A stretch of 64,000 nucleotides of DNA from Paracoccus yeei ATCC BAA-599 (GTDB lineage Bacteria; Pseudomonadota; Alphaproteobacteria; Rhodobacterales; Rhodobacteraceae): contig NZ_JHWH01000001.1 of NCBI RefSeq assembly GCF_000622145.1, positions 21,447 to 85,446 on the forward strand, read 5' to 3'. Shown piece by piece: positions 27,111 through 38,578 of the stretch. Under the pieces are notes generated by a model that was not told where the DNA came from, did no database searches, and worked only from the letters and a program-made list of their open reading frames with translations. Within the stretch, counting starts at the first letter, position 1, and the number at the start of each line of letters is the position of its first letter. Made by a program: the position numbers and the translations under genes.

Positions 27111-27815
27111 ATGATACTGCTGGTCGGCCTGGGCAATCCGGGCGCGAAATACGAACGCAACCGCCACAACGTGGGCTTCATGGCGGTCAATCGCATCGCG
27201 GCCGACCATGGTTTCACCCCCTGGCGGGCGCGGTTCCAGGGCCAGGTCGCCGAGGGACGCCTGGGCGACACCCGCACCGTGCTGCTGAAACCCGGCACCT
27301 TCATGAACCTTTCCGGCCAGTCCGTGGGCGAGGCGATGCGCTATCTGAAGCTCGACCCCGCCCAGGTCCTGGTGCTGCACGACGAACTGGACCTTGCCCC
27401 GGGCAAGGTGCGGCTCAAGCTGGGCGGGGGGCACGCGGGGCACAACGGCTTGCGGTCCATTCACCAGCACATTGGCGACGCCTATCGGCGGCTGCGCATC
27501 GGCATCGGTCATCCGGGGCACAAGGATCGGGTCGCGGGCTATGTCCTGTCCGACTTCGCCAAGGCCGAGGAGGCGGGGCTGGACGACCTGCTGCGCGGCA
27601 TCTCGGACGGGGCCGAGGCGCTGGCGGCGGGCGACGACGCGCGCTTCATGAACGCCGTCGCGGCCCGCGTGGCGCCGCCGCGAAACTCTGGCACCCGCCC
27701 CACGGCCAAGCCCGAAACGCGGCCCCAGCCCGCAACCCTGCCCAAGCCCGCCCCGGAACCCGCCGCGCAAAGCCTGAGCGACCGGCTGCGTGCCCTGGGC
27801 GAGCGCTTCAGATGA
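27111..27815 (+). CDS. pth: Peptidyl-tRNA hydrolase
   Basis: Pth frees tRNAs from peptidyl-tRNA that drops off the ribosome. The 234-residue protein has the family motifs [20 protein letters not shown] (catalytic His in RHN), [13 protein letters not shown] and LVLHDELDL, and [12 protein letters not shown]. About 40 residues beyond the usual end form a Pro/Ala-rich low-complexity tail ([10 protein letters not shown]), longer than E. coli Pth (194). It is divergent from clpP and followed after 25 bases by the DUF2237 gene. Confidence 0.96.
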   Translation: MILLVGLGNPGAKYERNRHNVGFMAVNRIAADHGFTPWRARFQGQVAEGRLGDTRTVLLKPGTFMNLSGQSVGEAMRYLKLDPAQVLVLHDELDLAPGKVRLKLGGGHAGHNGLRSIHQHIGDAYRRLRIGIGHPGHKDRVAGYVLSDFAKAEEAGLDDLLRGISDGAEALAAGDDARFMNAVAARVAPPRNSGTRPTAKPETRPQPATLPKPAPEPAAQSLSDRLRALGERFR

Positions 27816-27840
27816 GCCGCCCCTGCCCGGAGGACCCCTG

Positions 27841-28209
27841 ATGGATGCCGCGCTCAACGTTCTGGGCGAGACCCTGCAGCCCTGCTCGACCCGGCCGATG
27901 ACGGGATTTTACCGCGACGGCTGCTGCAACACCGGCCCCGAGGACGGCGCGCTTCACACGGTCTGCGTGGTGGTGACGGCCGAGTTTCTGGCGTTTTCCA
28001 AATACCTGGGCAATGATCTTAGCACGCCGCGTCCCGAATACCGCTTTCCCGGCTTGAAACCTGGCGATCGCTGGTGTCTGTGCGCGGCCCGGTTCCTGCA
28101 GGCAGCCCAGGAATTCGCCGCCCCCTCGGTGGTGCTGGACGCCACCCACCAGCGCACGCTGGACATCGTGCCCATGGCGCTTCTGCGCGCGCATGCGATC
28201 AAGGAATAG
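27841..28209 (+). CDS. DUF2237 family protein
   Basis: The 122-residue protein has the DUF2237 pattern: NVLGETLQPCS near the start, TGFYRDGCCNTGPEDGALHTVC, FSKYLGNDLSTP and the closing block GDRWCLCAARFLQA. The family is widespread and well conserved with several invariant Cys, but its function is not established. It follows pth by 25 bases with a CCCGGAGG ribosome site and is probably co-transcribed. ATG 27841 begins the conserved region. Confidence 0.9.
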   Translation: MDAALNVLGETLQPCSTRPMTGFYRDGCCNTGPEDGALHTVCVVVTAEFLAFSKYLGNDLSTPRPEYRFPGLKPGDRWCLCAARFLQAAQEFAAPSVVLDATHQRTLDIVPMALLRAHAIKE

Positions 28210-28253
28210 CACGCTCCGCCCCAAGGGCGGCCGGTGACGGTCAGCGGGGGAAA

Positions 28254-28330
28254 TGGCGGTCCCAACACGATTCGAACGTGTGGCCTCTACCTTCGGAGGG
28301 TAGCGCTCTATCCAGCTGAGCTATGGGACC
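28254..28330 (-). tRNA. tRNA-Arg (anticodon CCG)
   Basis: The minus strand gives acceptor GGTCCCA/TGGGACC, D-arm GCTCAGCTGGATAGAGC, anticodon stem CTACC/GGTAG with loop CTCCGAA (anticodon CCG, reading CGG), and T-arm ACACG-TTCGAAT-CGTGT. CCA is encoded at 28254-28256, giving 77 nt. Confidence 0.95.
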
Positions 28331-28377
28331 GCAAGCCCCCGCTGATTAGCCGCAAACGCGCGGCTCTGCAATGGGGT

Positions 28378-29589
28378 TCAGGCGAAAAGCTCACGGCAGA
28401 ATGCCAGCCCGTCGACCAGCGCGTCGACGTCGGCCTCGGTGTTGTACATCGCGAAGCTCGCCCGGGCCGAGGCCGAGACGCCAAAGAAATCCATCAGCGG
28501 CATGGCGCAATGGGTACCGGCGCGCACGGCGATGCCGCGCTTGTCCAGAATGGTCGAAATGTCATGGGCATGCGCGCCATGCATGGTCATGGAAAAGATC
28601 GCGCCCTTGTCGGGCGAATCGCCTTGCACGGACAGCCAGTTCAGGCTGCGCAGCCGGTCGCGGGCCCGGTCGCGCAGGGCGCGTTCGTGCGCGGCGACAT
28701 TCTCCATCCCCAGACCCATCAGGTATTCCAGCGCGGCGCCCAGGCCGATCTGGTTGACGATGCCGGGGGTTCCGGCCTCGAACCGCAGGGGCGGGTCGGC
28801 ATAGTCGATGCCGTCCCGCGTGACCGTGCGGATCATGTCGCCGCCGCCCAAGAACGGGCGCATCTCGGCCTGGCGCTCGGCCCTGATCCAGATCGCGCCT
28901 GACCCGGAGGGGCCGTAAAGCTTGTGCCCGGTGATGCAGTAGAAATCGACGCCCAGCGTCGACAGATCGACCGGCATGTGGACGGCGGCCTGGCTGCCAT
29001 CGGCCAGCACGGGCACCGAGGTCGCGCGGGCGATGGCGCCCACGTCCACCACGGTGCCGGTGACGTTCGACATGTGGGTGACGGCGATCAGCCGGGTACG
29101 CGGCCCGACGGCGGCCAGCACCTTCTCCGGCGGCAGGCTGCCGTCGGGCTCGGGCTCGACCCATTTCAGCACCACGCCCTGACGTTCGCGCAGGAAGTGC
29201 CAGGGCACGATGTTGGCGTGATGTTCCAGCACCGAGACGACGATCTCGTCCCCCGGCTGCAACCGGGGCGCGGCCCAAGCATAGGAGACCATGTTGATCC
29301 CCTCGGTCGAGCCCGAGGTGAAGATCACCTCATCCTCGCGCGGGGCGTTCAGAAAGCGGGCGATGATGCCGCGGACGCGCTCGTAATTCTCGGTCGCGAG
29401 GTTCGACAGGTAATGCAGCCCGCGATGCACATTGGCATACTCGCCTTCGTAGGCGCGGGTGATGGCGTCGATCACGACGCGGGGCTTTTGCGCGCTGGCG
29501 CCGCTGTCCAGATAGACCAGCGGCTTGCCGTTGACCTGCCGCGACAGGATTGGGAAATCGGCGCGGACCTTTTCGATGTCGAAACTCAT
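28378..29589 (-). CDS. sufS: Cysteine desulfurase SufS
   Basis: SufS is a PLP enzyme that takes sulfur from cysteine for Fe-S cluster building. The 403 residues show the class II (SufS/CsdA) features: VYLDSGASAQKP near the start, PLP lysine in ITGHKLYGPSG and the persulfide Cys in RAGTHCAMPLM. Its ATG overlaps the stop of the preceding membrane-protein gene (ATGA). It is the last gene of the suf set. No sufE, sufT or sufA follows; tRNA-Arg comes next. Confidence 0.95.
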   Translation of the reverse strand: MSFDIEKVRADFPILSRQVNGKPLVYLDSGASAQKPRVVIDAITRAYEGEYANVHRGLHYLSNLATENYERVRGIIARFLNAPREDEVIFTSGSTEGINMVSYAWAAPRLQPGDEIVVSVLEHHANIVPWHFLRERQGVVLKWVEPEPDGSLPPEKVLAAVGPRTRLIAVTHMSNVTGTVVDVGAIARATSVPVLADGSQAAVHMPVDLSTLGVDFYCITGHKLYGPSGSGAIWIRAERQAEMRPFLGGGDMIRTVTRDGIDYADPPLRFEAGTPGIVNQIGLGAALEYLMGLGMENVAAHERALRDRARDRLRSLNWLSVQGDSPDKGAIFSMTMHGAHAHDISTILDKRGIAVRAGTHCAMPLMDFFGVSASARASFAMYNTEADVDALVDGLAFCRELFA

Positions 29590-30173
29590 GGCGTTACCTC
29601 GGGCAGGATGCCGAATGCGGCGGCGATCAGCGACAGCAGAAAGCCCATGACGAAAATGCCGCCGATGAAGGTGACGGCGACCTTGGCGGTGCTGGAGAAC
29701 CCGTGCAGCGCCCGCGTCAGCGCGATCGTCAGATAGATGGACATGCCAAGCGCCACCAGCGACATCAGCGAGCCGGTGCCGGGCAGCACGACCATCAGCG
29801 CCAGTTGCGCCGCCTGCAGGCCCACCAGGATCAGCTCGACCCAGGCGATCAGCAGCAGGGCGTCGTCGAAGGTGCCCGCACCGCCGAACAGGCGGCCGAT
29901 CGCGGTGATCAGCGCGGCCAGAAAGGCCAGGGCGCCGAACTGCACCGTAGCCAGCATCGCGGGCGATGCCAGAAGCCCGGCCAGCGGATCGTCGGCAGGC
30001 AAGGGAAAGGCCAATCGCGCCAACATGGCCAGCAGCGTCGACAGGCTGACCGCCAGCGCGAGCGCCATCCAGCGCGCGCCGGTCGGTGGATCGACCCGCC
30101 GCATGGTCCGGACGAATCCGGAGGGATCGCGCAGAGTCAGGACCACCAGATCGCCAAGTTCGCCAAAGGTCAT
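29586..30173 (-). CDS. YIP1-domain membrane protein in the suf operon
   Basis: The 195-residue protein has about five hydrophobic segments and a short cytosolic N-terminus (MTFGELGDLVVLTLRDPSGFVRTM) that resembles the Yip1-domain family. Its function is unknown. The start at 30173 overlaps the stop of the previous membrane gene, and its stop overlaps the sufS start, so translation is coupled on both sides. Membership in the suf operon suggests, but does not prove, a link to Fe-S assembly. The open frame extends upstream to 30617, but that part overlaps the previous gene and is not conserved. Confidence 0.75.
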   Translation of the reverse strand: MTFGELGDLVVLTLRDPSGFVRTMRRVDPPTGARWMALALAVSLSTLLAMLARLAFPLPADDPLAGLLASPAMLATVQFGALAFLAALITAIGRLFGGAGTFDDALLLIAWVELILVGLQAAQLALMVVLPGTGSLMSLVALGMSIYLTIALTRALHGFSSTAKVAVTFIGGIFVMGFLLSLIAAAFGILPEVTP

Positions 30174-30655
30174 GCCATCCTCGTCACTGCATGCAGACCC
30201 GCGCCCCATATCACGAGAAAACCGATCCCCGCCACCGCCCGCGTCACGCCAAGAGCGGCACCGGGCCCGACCAGCCCTGCTGTCAGCCCCGCCAGCAGCA
30301 TCGCGGGCGACACCGCCAACAGCGCCCAGAACAGCGCCAGCCGCGAATCCTGCGGCGACACCGGTCGACCCGTCACGCGCGACAGCACGGCAACGATCAG
30401 GGCCACGCCATAGGCCAGCAGCGGCATGATGAACATGACGGCCAGCAGCGCACCCCCCATGCGGGCCTGCAAGGGCACCGAAGGGTCGAGATGGGCCGCA
30501 CGGGCATGTTCCGGCGCCTGGGCGACCAAAAACATCAGCATCGCCCCCATCAGGATGGCGATCAGCCCCCGGTCGGGCATGCCGCGCAGGCCGCGCACCA
30601 CGCGGCCCGGCGCCCACCAGCTTTCAACGATGCGCGGGACGATCCCGGAGCGCAT
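30170..30655 (-). CDS. Four-helix membrane protein in the suf operon
   Basis: The protein of 161 residues starts MRSGIVPRIVESWWAPGRVVRGL and has about four membrane segments (near 30-45, 67-88, 105-128 and 138-156). The layout (amphipathic lead, WWAPGRVVRGL, helices) suggests a distant YIP1-like relative of the next gene, perhaps an old duplication. No function is known. It begins three bases after the sufD stop and overlaps the next start. Confidence 0.72.
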   Translation of the reverse strand: MRSGIVPRIVESWWAPGRVVRGLRGMPDRGLIAILMGAMLMFLVAQAPEHARAAHLDPSVPLQARMGGALLAVMFIMPLLAYGVALIVAVLSRVTGRPVSPQDSRLALFWALLAVSPAMLLAGLTAGLVGPGAALGVTRAVAGIGFLVIWGAGLHAVTRMA

Positions 30656-30658
30656 GGC

Positions 30659-31992
30659 TCAGCGCGCGGCCCGGCTGGTCAGCCATTCGTCCAGCCGTCC
30701 CAGGATGCGGTCGCGCAGGGTCTCGTCCTCGATCTCGTCCAGGGCGTCGGCCAGGAAGGACAGGACCAGCAGCACCACGGCCTGTTCGCGCGGCACGCCG
30801 CGCGAGCGCAGGTAGAACAGCGCCGTTTCGTCCAGCGCCCCTGTGGTCGAGCCGTGCGAGCACTTCACGTCGTCGGCATAGATCTCAAGCTCGGGCTTGG
30901 CCAGGAACTGGCTGCCTTCGTCCAGCAGCAGGCCCTGGCTGATCTGGTAGCCGTCGGTTTTCTGCGCGCCGGGTTTGACCAGGATCTTGCCCTGGAAAAT
31001 GCCGTGGGCGCCGTTCTTCAGCACCTTCTTGTAAACCTGACGGCTTTCGCAGCGTTCGGCCCCATGGGTGATAAAGACCGTGTCGTCGTGATGGAACGCG
31101 CCTTCGTCCCCGTCGCCCAGGACGGCGGCGGCGATATGGGCGGTCGCGTCATCGCCCCGAATGTCGATGACGCCTTCGTTGCGCATGACGCGACCGTTCA
31201 CCGCCAGCGCAAAGGACTTGAACAGCCCCCCGGCGCCCACACGGGCGAACAGATGGCCGATGCCCACGCGATCGTCGTCCGCACGCTTGCTGGCGACATG
31301 GTGGAACCGCGCCCCCTCGGCCACGTCGACCTCGATGACGGTGTTCGACCGCGCGCCCAGCCCGCCGGTTTCCAGGAGCGTCAGCTCGGCCCCCGGCTCA
31401 AGCTTGACGACATGGTGCAGCATGACATCCGCCGCGTCCGAGGACCGGCGATAGAACAGGTGAACAGGGCGCGAGACCTTGCCCGTCACCCGGATCAGCG
31501 CGCCGTCGCGCGCGGCCAGGGTGTTCAGGATCGCGAAGGGCCGCTTGACCGGGTGCTGCCCCGCCTGCTCCAGCGCGCCGTAAAGCCCTTCGGCCCAATG
31601 CGGGCCGGCAGCATCGGCGGCGGCCAGCGTCGCAATCTCCAGCCCCTCGCCCGTCAGCGGGTCCGAGGCAGAGGCGTCGAATTCCCCGTCGACAAAGACC
31701 AGCCGCAGCCGGTCGATGTCGTCGAACAGCGTCGCTTCGCGAGCCGGCACCGGCAGGGCCGCGGGCGCCACCGCATTGAACGGCGCGGGGTCGGTATAAC
31801 GCCAGTATTCATCGCGCGCGCCGGGCAGGCCCGTGGCCTGCAGACGGGCGGCCGCATCCGCGCGGGCGGCGGCGGTAAAGCCGCCCTGCGGCAGGTCCAG
31901 CGCATCCAGACGCGCGGCCAGGGCCGCGTCGCCCGGACGCGCCCTGCCCTCGACCGTCGGGGTCTGGGCATCAAGCACAGCCGTGTCCGCCA

Positions 31993-31993
<1 letters not shown>
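30659..31993 (-). CDS. sufD: Fe-S cluster assembly protein SufD
   Basis: SufD pairs with SufB and SufC to form the SufBC2D scaffold. The protein has 444 residues: a helical N-terminal part with YWRYTDPAPFN, then the right-handed beta-helix core, and the C-terminal segment ADDVKCSHGSTTGALDETALFYLRSRG, which matches SufB/SufD families and carries the conserved His. ATG 31993 overlaps the sufC stop (ATGA). An upstream in-frame extension to 32245 lies inside sufC and is not used. Confidence 0.95.
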
Positions 31994-32748
<755 letters not shown>

Positions 32749-32759
32749 GTTTTCGGTTC

Positions 32760-33067
32760 CTATTCGACGGTCACGGCGGTGCCCGAGGCAGACACCATCA
32801 GCATGTTGTTGATGACTTCATAGTCCAGATCGACACCGACCACGGCATTGCCGCCCAAGGCGGTGGCGCGGTCCTGCATCTCGGACAAGGCGGTTTCGCG
32901 GGCCGAGGCCAGCGCGGATTCGTAGGCACCCGAACGGCCGCCCACGATGTCGCGGATCCCTGCGAAAAGGTCGCGAAAGATGTTGGCGCCGATGATCGTC
33001 TCGCCCGTCACCACGCCATGATAGGCGCTGATGCGACGGCCATCGATGCCGGGAGTGGTCGTGACGA

Positions 33068-33071
<4 letters not shown>
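32760..33071 (-). CDS. YbjQ family protein (UPF0145) inside the suf operon
   Basis: The 103-residue protein starts [30 protein letters not shown] and has [29 protein letters not shown], the YbjQ pattern. These proteins are often called heavy-metal-binding domain proteins, but a metal role is not proved. ATG 33071 overlaps the sufB stop (ATGA). Its position between sufB and sufC breaks the usual sufB-sufC adjacency and ties it to the operon by translational coupling. Confidence 0.88.
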
Positions 33072-34594
<1,523 letters not shown>

Positions 34595-34595
34595 C

Positions 34596-35663
34596 TCACA
34601 TCCTTCCCGCGGTCGCCCGCTGATCATTCCTCTGCCGCCAGCGGGCATGGGCCGCCAACCAGGCATCTGCAAAACGCATGACGTCCCGATGGTCCGTCGT
34701 CGGCCCGATCGAGACGCGGATCGCATCGCCCGCACAATCCGGCGCATACCCCATGGCCGTCAGCACCGAACTGGGCCGGACCTTGCCCGAGGAGCAGGCC
34801 GAGCCCGCCGAAACGGCAAAACCGGCCAGATCCATCTGCATCACCTGCGTCTCTCCGCGCCAGCCTGGCGTCAGGATCGACAATGTGTTCGGCAAGCGTC
34901 GGGATTCGCGCCCCGGGAATGTAATCAATTCCGCCCCGGATTCCAGACGTGCTGCAAGGGAATCGCGGATCTCGGCCATTTTTTCGCCGCTTCCTTGATC
35001 CAGATCATTTTGTGCCGCCGCCGCCGCCGCCGCAAAGCCCATGATGCCGATCAGGTTCTCGGTTCCGGCGCGGCGGCCCTGCTCCTGTCCGCCGCCCTTC
35101 AGCCGGGCCTCGATCTCGGTCCCGCGCCTGACGACCAGCGCGCCCACCCCGCGCGGGCCGCCCAGCTTGTGGGCGCTGACGAAGCCGGCCTCGATCCCCA
35201 GCCAGTTGAAGGCGAAAGGGATCTTGCCGAAGGCCTGGGTCAGGTCGCTGGCCGCCAGCCCCTGCGGCAGGTCCTGGACCACGCCGGTTTCCGGGTTCGC
35301 CAGTTGCAGGGTCGAGGCGCCGGGCGCAGCGACCGCGACGCGCCCCGACGGGTCCGTCTGCAGCGAGGCGCGGCACCAGCCCAGCACGGCGGCATGTTCG
35401 ACGCCCGCACAGGCCAGGTCGCGCCCCGCCAGGATCAAAGCCGCCGATTCCGTGGCGCCCGAGGTGAAGATGACATCCGCCCCCTCGGCCCCCAGGGCCG
35501 CGGCCACCTGTTCGCGGGCGCGTTCCAGCGCGGACTTGGCGGCCCGCCCTTCGGCATGGACCGAGGACGGGTTACCCACGATCTCGGTCGCGGCCAGCAT
35601 CGCCTCGCGCGCCTCGGGGCGCAGGGGGGCGGTGGCGTTCCAGTCCAGATAGGTGCGGTTCAT
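34596..35663 (-). CDS. Cysteine desulfurase, IscS/NifS type
   Basis: The 355-residue PLP enzyme is of the class I group. [20 protein letters not shown] starts it, [12 protein letters not shown] follows, the PLP lysine is in [24 protein letters not shown] is the class I signature and the mobile-loop Cys is in SACSSGKV. It is a second desulfurase in the same operon as sufS, an arrangement seen in alphaproteobacteria. Usually an iscR-type regulator precedes it; here coaBC does, with overlapping stop and start (ATGA). Confidence 0.93.
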   Translation of the reverse strand: MNRTYLDWNATAPLRPEAREAMLAATEIVGNPSSVHAEGRAAKSALERAREQVAAALGAEGADVIFTSGATESAALILAGRDLACAGVEHAAVLGWCRASLQTDPSGRVAVAAPGASTLQLANPETGVVQDLPQGLAASDLTQAFGKIPFAFNWLGIEAGFVSAHKLGGPRGVGALVVRRGTEIEARLKGGGQEQGRRAGTENLIGIMGFAAAAAAAQNDLDQGSGEKMAEIRDSLAARLESGAELITFPGRESRRLPNTLSILTPGWRGETQVMQMDLAGFAVSAGSACSSGKVRPSSVLTAMGYAPDCAGDAIRVSIGPTTDHRDVMRFADAWLAAHARWRQRNDQRATAGRM

Positions 35664-36919
35664 GGCACATCCCCCGCCAGGGTATCGGCGATGCGTTCGG
35701 CCAGGCGGCGCGCGACCTCGGGCTTGGTCATGCGCGGCCAGGGCTCGGCCCCGGTCTCGGTAATCAGGGTCACGGCGTTCTCTGGCCCGCCCATGATGCC
35801 GGTTTCGGGCGAGACGTCGTTCGCCACGATCCAGTCCGCGCCCTTGCGCAGCCGCTTGGCCTTGGCATTGGCCAGCACATCGTCGGTCTCGGCCGCAAAG
35901 CCCACCACGAGGTCGGGGCGCCCGTTCGTCAGCCGGCCCAGCCAGGCCAGGATATCGGGGTTCTCCGCGAACTCCAGCATGGGCGCCACGCCCTGGGCGT
36001 CCTTCTTGATCTTGCTGTCGCGGGCGTTCAGCACCTGCCAGTCGGCCACCGCCGCCGCCATCACGGCGGCATCGGCGGGCAAGGCGCGCTCGACCGCATC
36101 GCGCATCTGCCGGGCGGTTTCGACCCGGATCACCTCGACGCCCTCGGGGGGCGGCACCTCGGCCGGGCCGGTCACGAAGCTGACCCGCGCGCCCAGGTCG
36201 CGCAGCGCGGCCGCGATGGCCGTGCCCTGCGCCCCGCTGGAGCGGTTGGCGATATAGCGCACCGGGTCGATGGGTTCATGCGTCGGCCCCGAGGTCACGA
36301 TGACATGATGCCCCGACAGCCGCCCCTGCGCGGGGGGCAGCGACACCACCGCCTCGGGCGGCAGGCGCAGCGGGCGGTCGCGGCCCAGCGCGGCAAGGAT
36401 CGCGTCGCGGATCGCCTCGGGCTCGGCCATGCGGCCGGGGCCGTATTCGCCGCAGGCCATGTCGCCCTCGTCGGGGCCCACGAAGCGGATGCCGTCCTCT
36501 TCCAGCAGGTCGCGGTTGCGGCGGGTCGCGGGATGGTTCCACATGCGGACGTTCATGGCCGGCGCGGCCAGCACCGGCTTGTCGGTCGCAAGCAGCAGCG
36601 TGGTGGCCAGATCGTCGGCCATGCCCGCCGCCATCCGCGCCATCAGGTCGGCGGTCGCGGGCGCCACCACCACCAGGTCGGCGTTCCGCGACAGCTGGAT
36701 ATGGCCCATCTCGGATTCGCGGGTCAGGTCGAACAGCGCGGTGTGGCAGGGCGCCTCGGCCAGGGCGGACAGGGTCAGGGGCGTGACGAACTCGGCGCCG
36801 CCCGAAGTCAGCACGGGTGTGACGGACAGACCCTCGCGCCGCAGCATCCGGATCAGTTCGGGGATCTTGAAGGCGGCGATGCCCCCTCCGACGATCAGCA
36901 ATATGCGGCTTCCCGGCAT
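35660..36919 (-). CDS. coaBC: Bifunctional phosphopantothenoylcysteine decarboxylase/synthetase
   Basis: This enzyme makes 4'-phosphopantetheine for coenzyme A from phosphopantothenate, cysteine and nucleotide. In 419 residues the CoaC flavoprotein half has LLIVGGGIAAFKIPELIR, MNVRMWNHPAT (the PXMNxxMW motif) and GDMACGEYGPGRM, while the CoaB half starts near TSGPTHEPIDPVRYIANRSSG. ATG 36919 follows GAAGGAGCG. It is upstream of, and translationally coupled to, the IscS-type desulfurase; both use cysteine. Confidence 0.96.
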   Translation of the reverse strand: MPGSRILLIVGGGIAAFKIPELIRMLRREGLSVTPVLTSGGAEFVTPLTLSALAEAPCHTALFDLTRESEMGHIQLSRNADLVVVAPATADLMARMAAGMADDLATTLLLATDKPVLAAPAMNVRMWNHPATRRNRDLLEEDGIRFVGPDEGDMACGEYGPGRMAEPEAIRDAILAALGRDRPLRLPPEAVVSLPPAQGRLSGHHVIVTSGPTHEPIDPVRYIANRSSGAQGTAIAAALRDLGARVSFVTGPAEVPPPEGVEVIRVETARQMRDAVERALPADAAVMAAAVADWQVLNARDSKIKKDAQGVAPMLEFAENPDILAWLGRLTNGRPDLVVGFAAETDDVLANAKAKRLRKGADWIVANDVSPETGIMGGPENAVTLITETGAEPWPRMTKPEVARRLAERIADTLAGDVP

Positions 36920-37051
36920 GGTCGCTCCTTCAGACTGGTCGCCCTGCACATAGGCCGAACCGAGGCACCGGGCAAGGAAGCCCGGCCGTTAACCTTTCCT
37001 TAAGAACGCGCCGTTAACCAAAGGTTCGATTGCGGGTCCCGGGAGAGATGC

Positions 37052-38566
37052 ATGGCCGCCACCGCCTACACCGTCGCTTTCGAGGGGGTCGAGGCCCGCC
37101 TGGTCGAGGTGCAATGCTCGATCACGGCGGGTTTGCCGGGCTTTGCCATCGTGGGCCTGCCCGACAAGTCGGTCAGCGAGGCGCGCGAACGGGTGCGCGC
37201 GGCCTTTGGCGCCATGGCGATCGCGATGCCATCGCGGCGCGTGACGGTGAACATGTCGCCCGCCGACCTGCCGAAAGAGGGGTCGCATTTCGACCTGCCC
37301 ATCGCGCTGGCCGTGCTGGGCGCGCTGGAGGTGCTGCCGCCCGACGCCCTGGGTCACGTTGTCGCATTGGGGGAACTGGCGCTGGATGGGCGGCTCGCAC
37401 CCGTGGCGGGCGCCCTGCCCGCCGCCCTGGCCGCGTCCGAGGAGGATCGGGCTCTGATGGTGCCCCGGCCCTGCGGTCCCGAGGCGGCCTGGGTCGGCTC
37501 GGTCCCCGTCTTTGCGCCGCGCAGCCTGCGCGAGGCGGTCGACCACCTGACCGACCGCGCGCCCCTGGCCCGGGCCGAGCCGGGCGAGGCCGAGGATCGC
37601 GACATCTTCGACGACCTCGCGGACGTCAAGGGCCAGGAACGCGCCCGCCGCGCCATCGAGATCGCGGCGGCCGGGCGCCACCACCTGCTGATGGTGGGTC
37701 CCCCGGGCGCCACCAAGACCATGTTGGCGAGGCGCCTTCCGGGGCTGCTGCCGCCCCTGTCCCCGCAGGAGGCGCTGGAAACCTCGGTTATCCGCTCGGT
37801 CGCGGGGCAGTTGCGCGACGGCGGCATTTCGCGGACCGCGCCGTTCTGCCAGCCGCACCACACCGCCTCGCAGGCCGCGATGATCGGCGGCGGGCGCCAT
37901 GCCGGGCCGGGGCAGGTCAGCCTGGCGCATAACGGCGTGCTGTTCCTGGACGAGTTGCCCGAGTTCGAGCGCCGGGTGATCGACGCCCTGCGCGAGCCCA
38001 TCGAGACGGGCGAGGTGCATGTTTCGCGCGCCAATGCCCATATCCGCTATCCCGCCCGGTTCCTGCTGGTCGCCGCAGCCAACCCCTGCCGCTGCGGCAA
38101 TCTGGCCGATCCGGCGCAGTCCTGCGCCAAGGTGCCGCTCTGCGGGGCGGATTACATGGCGCGGATTTCCGGGCCGATGATGGACCGTTTCGACATGCGC
38201 ATGGAGGTGCCGCAGATCACGCTGGAGGAGATGCAGCTGCCCGGCCAGGGCGAGACCTCGGCCAGCGTCGCGGCCCGGGTGGCGGCGGCGCGCGCAATCC
38301 AGCGCGAACGCTTTGCCGGCCACCCCAAGGTGCGGGTCAATTCCGACGCGACCGGCCGCCTGGTCGAGGAGATCGCCCCCCTCGACGCCGAATGCAGCGC
38401 CCTGCTGGCGCGCGCGGCAGAGCGCTTTGGCATGACGCCGCGCGGCTATCACCGCATCCTGCGCTCGGCCCGGACCATCGCCGACCTTGACGGCGCGGCG
38501 GCGATCCGCCCGCCGCACCTGGCCGAGGCCCTGTCGTTCCGCATCACCTTCGGCAAGCAGGACTAG
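37052..38566 (+). CDS. ComM/YifB family Mg-chelatase-like AAA ATPase
   Basis: ComM is a hexameric helicase that extends the heteroduplex during natural transformation. The 504 residues contain the N-terminal Lon-protease-like fold domain (FAIVGLPDKSVSEARERV), the AAA core with Walker B VLFLDELPEF and the zinc-ribbon-like NPCRCGNL, and the C-terminal lid. The Walker A loop reads GPPGATKT (216-223): the Gly before Lys is Thr, an unusual change for a P-loop. ATG 37052 has GGGAGAGAT ahead. It is convergent with the RTX gene. Confidence 0.93.
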   Translation: MAATAYTVAFEGVEARLVEVQCSITAGLPGFAIVGLPDKSVSEARERVRAAFGAMAIAMPSRRVTVNMSPADLPKEGSHFDLPIALAVLGALEVLPPDALGHVVALGELALDGRLAPVAGALPAALAASEEDRALMVPRPCGPEAAWVGSVPVFAPRSLREAVDHLTDRAPLARAEPGEAEDRDIFDDLADVKGQERARRAIEIAAAGRHHLLMVGPPGATKTMLARRLPGLLPPLSPQEALETSVIRSVAGQLRDGGISRTAPFCQPHHTASQAAMIGGGRHAGPGQVSLAHNGVLFLDELPEFERRVIDALREPIETGEVHVSRANAHIRYPARFLLVAAANPCRCGNLADPAQSCAKVPLCGADYMARISGPMMDRFDMRMEVPQITLEEMQLPGQGETSASVAARVAAARAIQRERFAGHPKVRVNSDATGRLVEEIAPLDAECSALLARAAERFGMTPRGYHRILRSARTIADLDGAAAIRPPHLAEALSFRITFGKQD

Positions 38567-38578
38567 CCTGGCTGCGGG

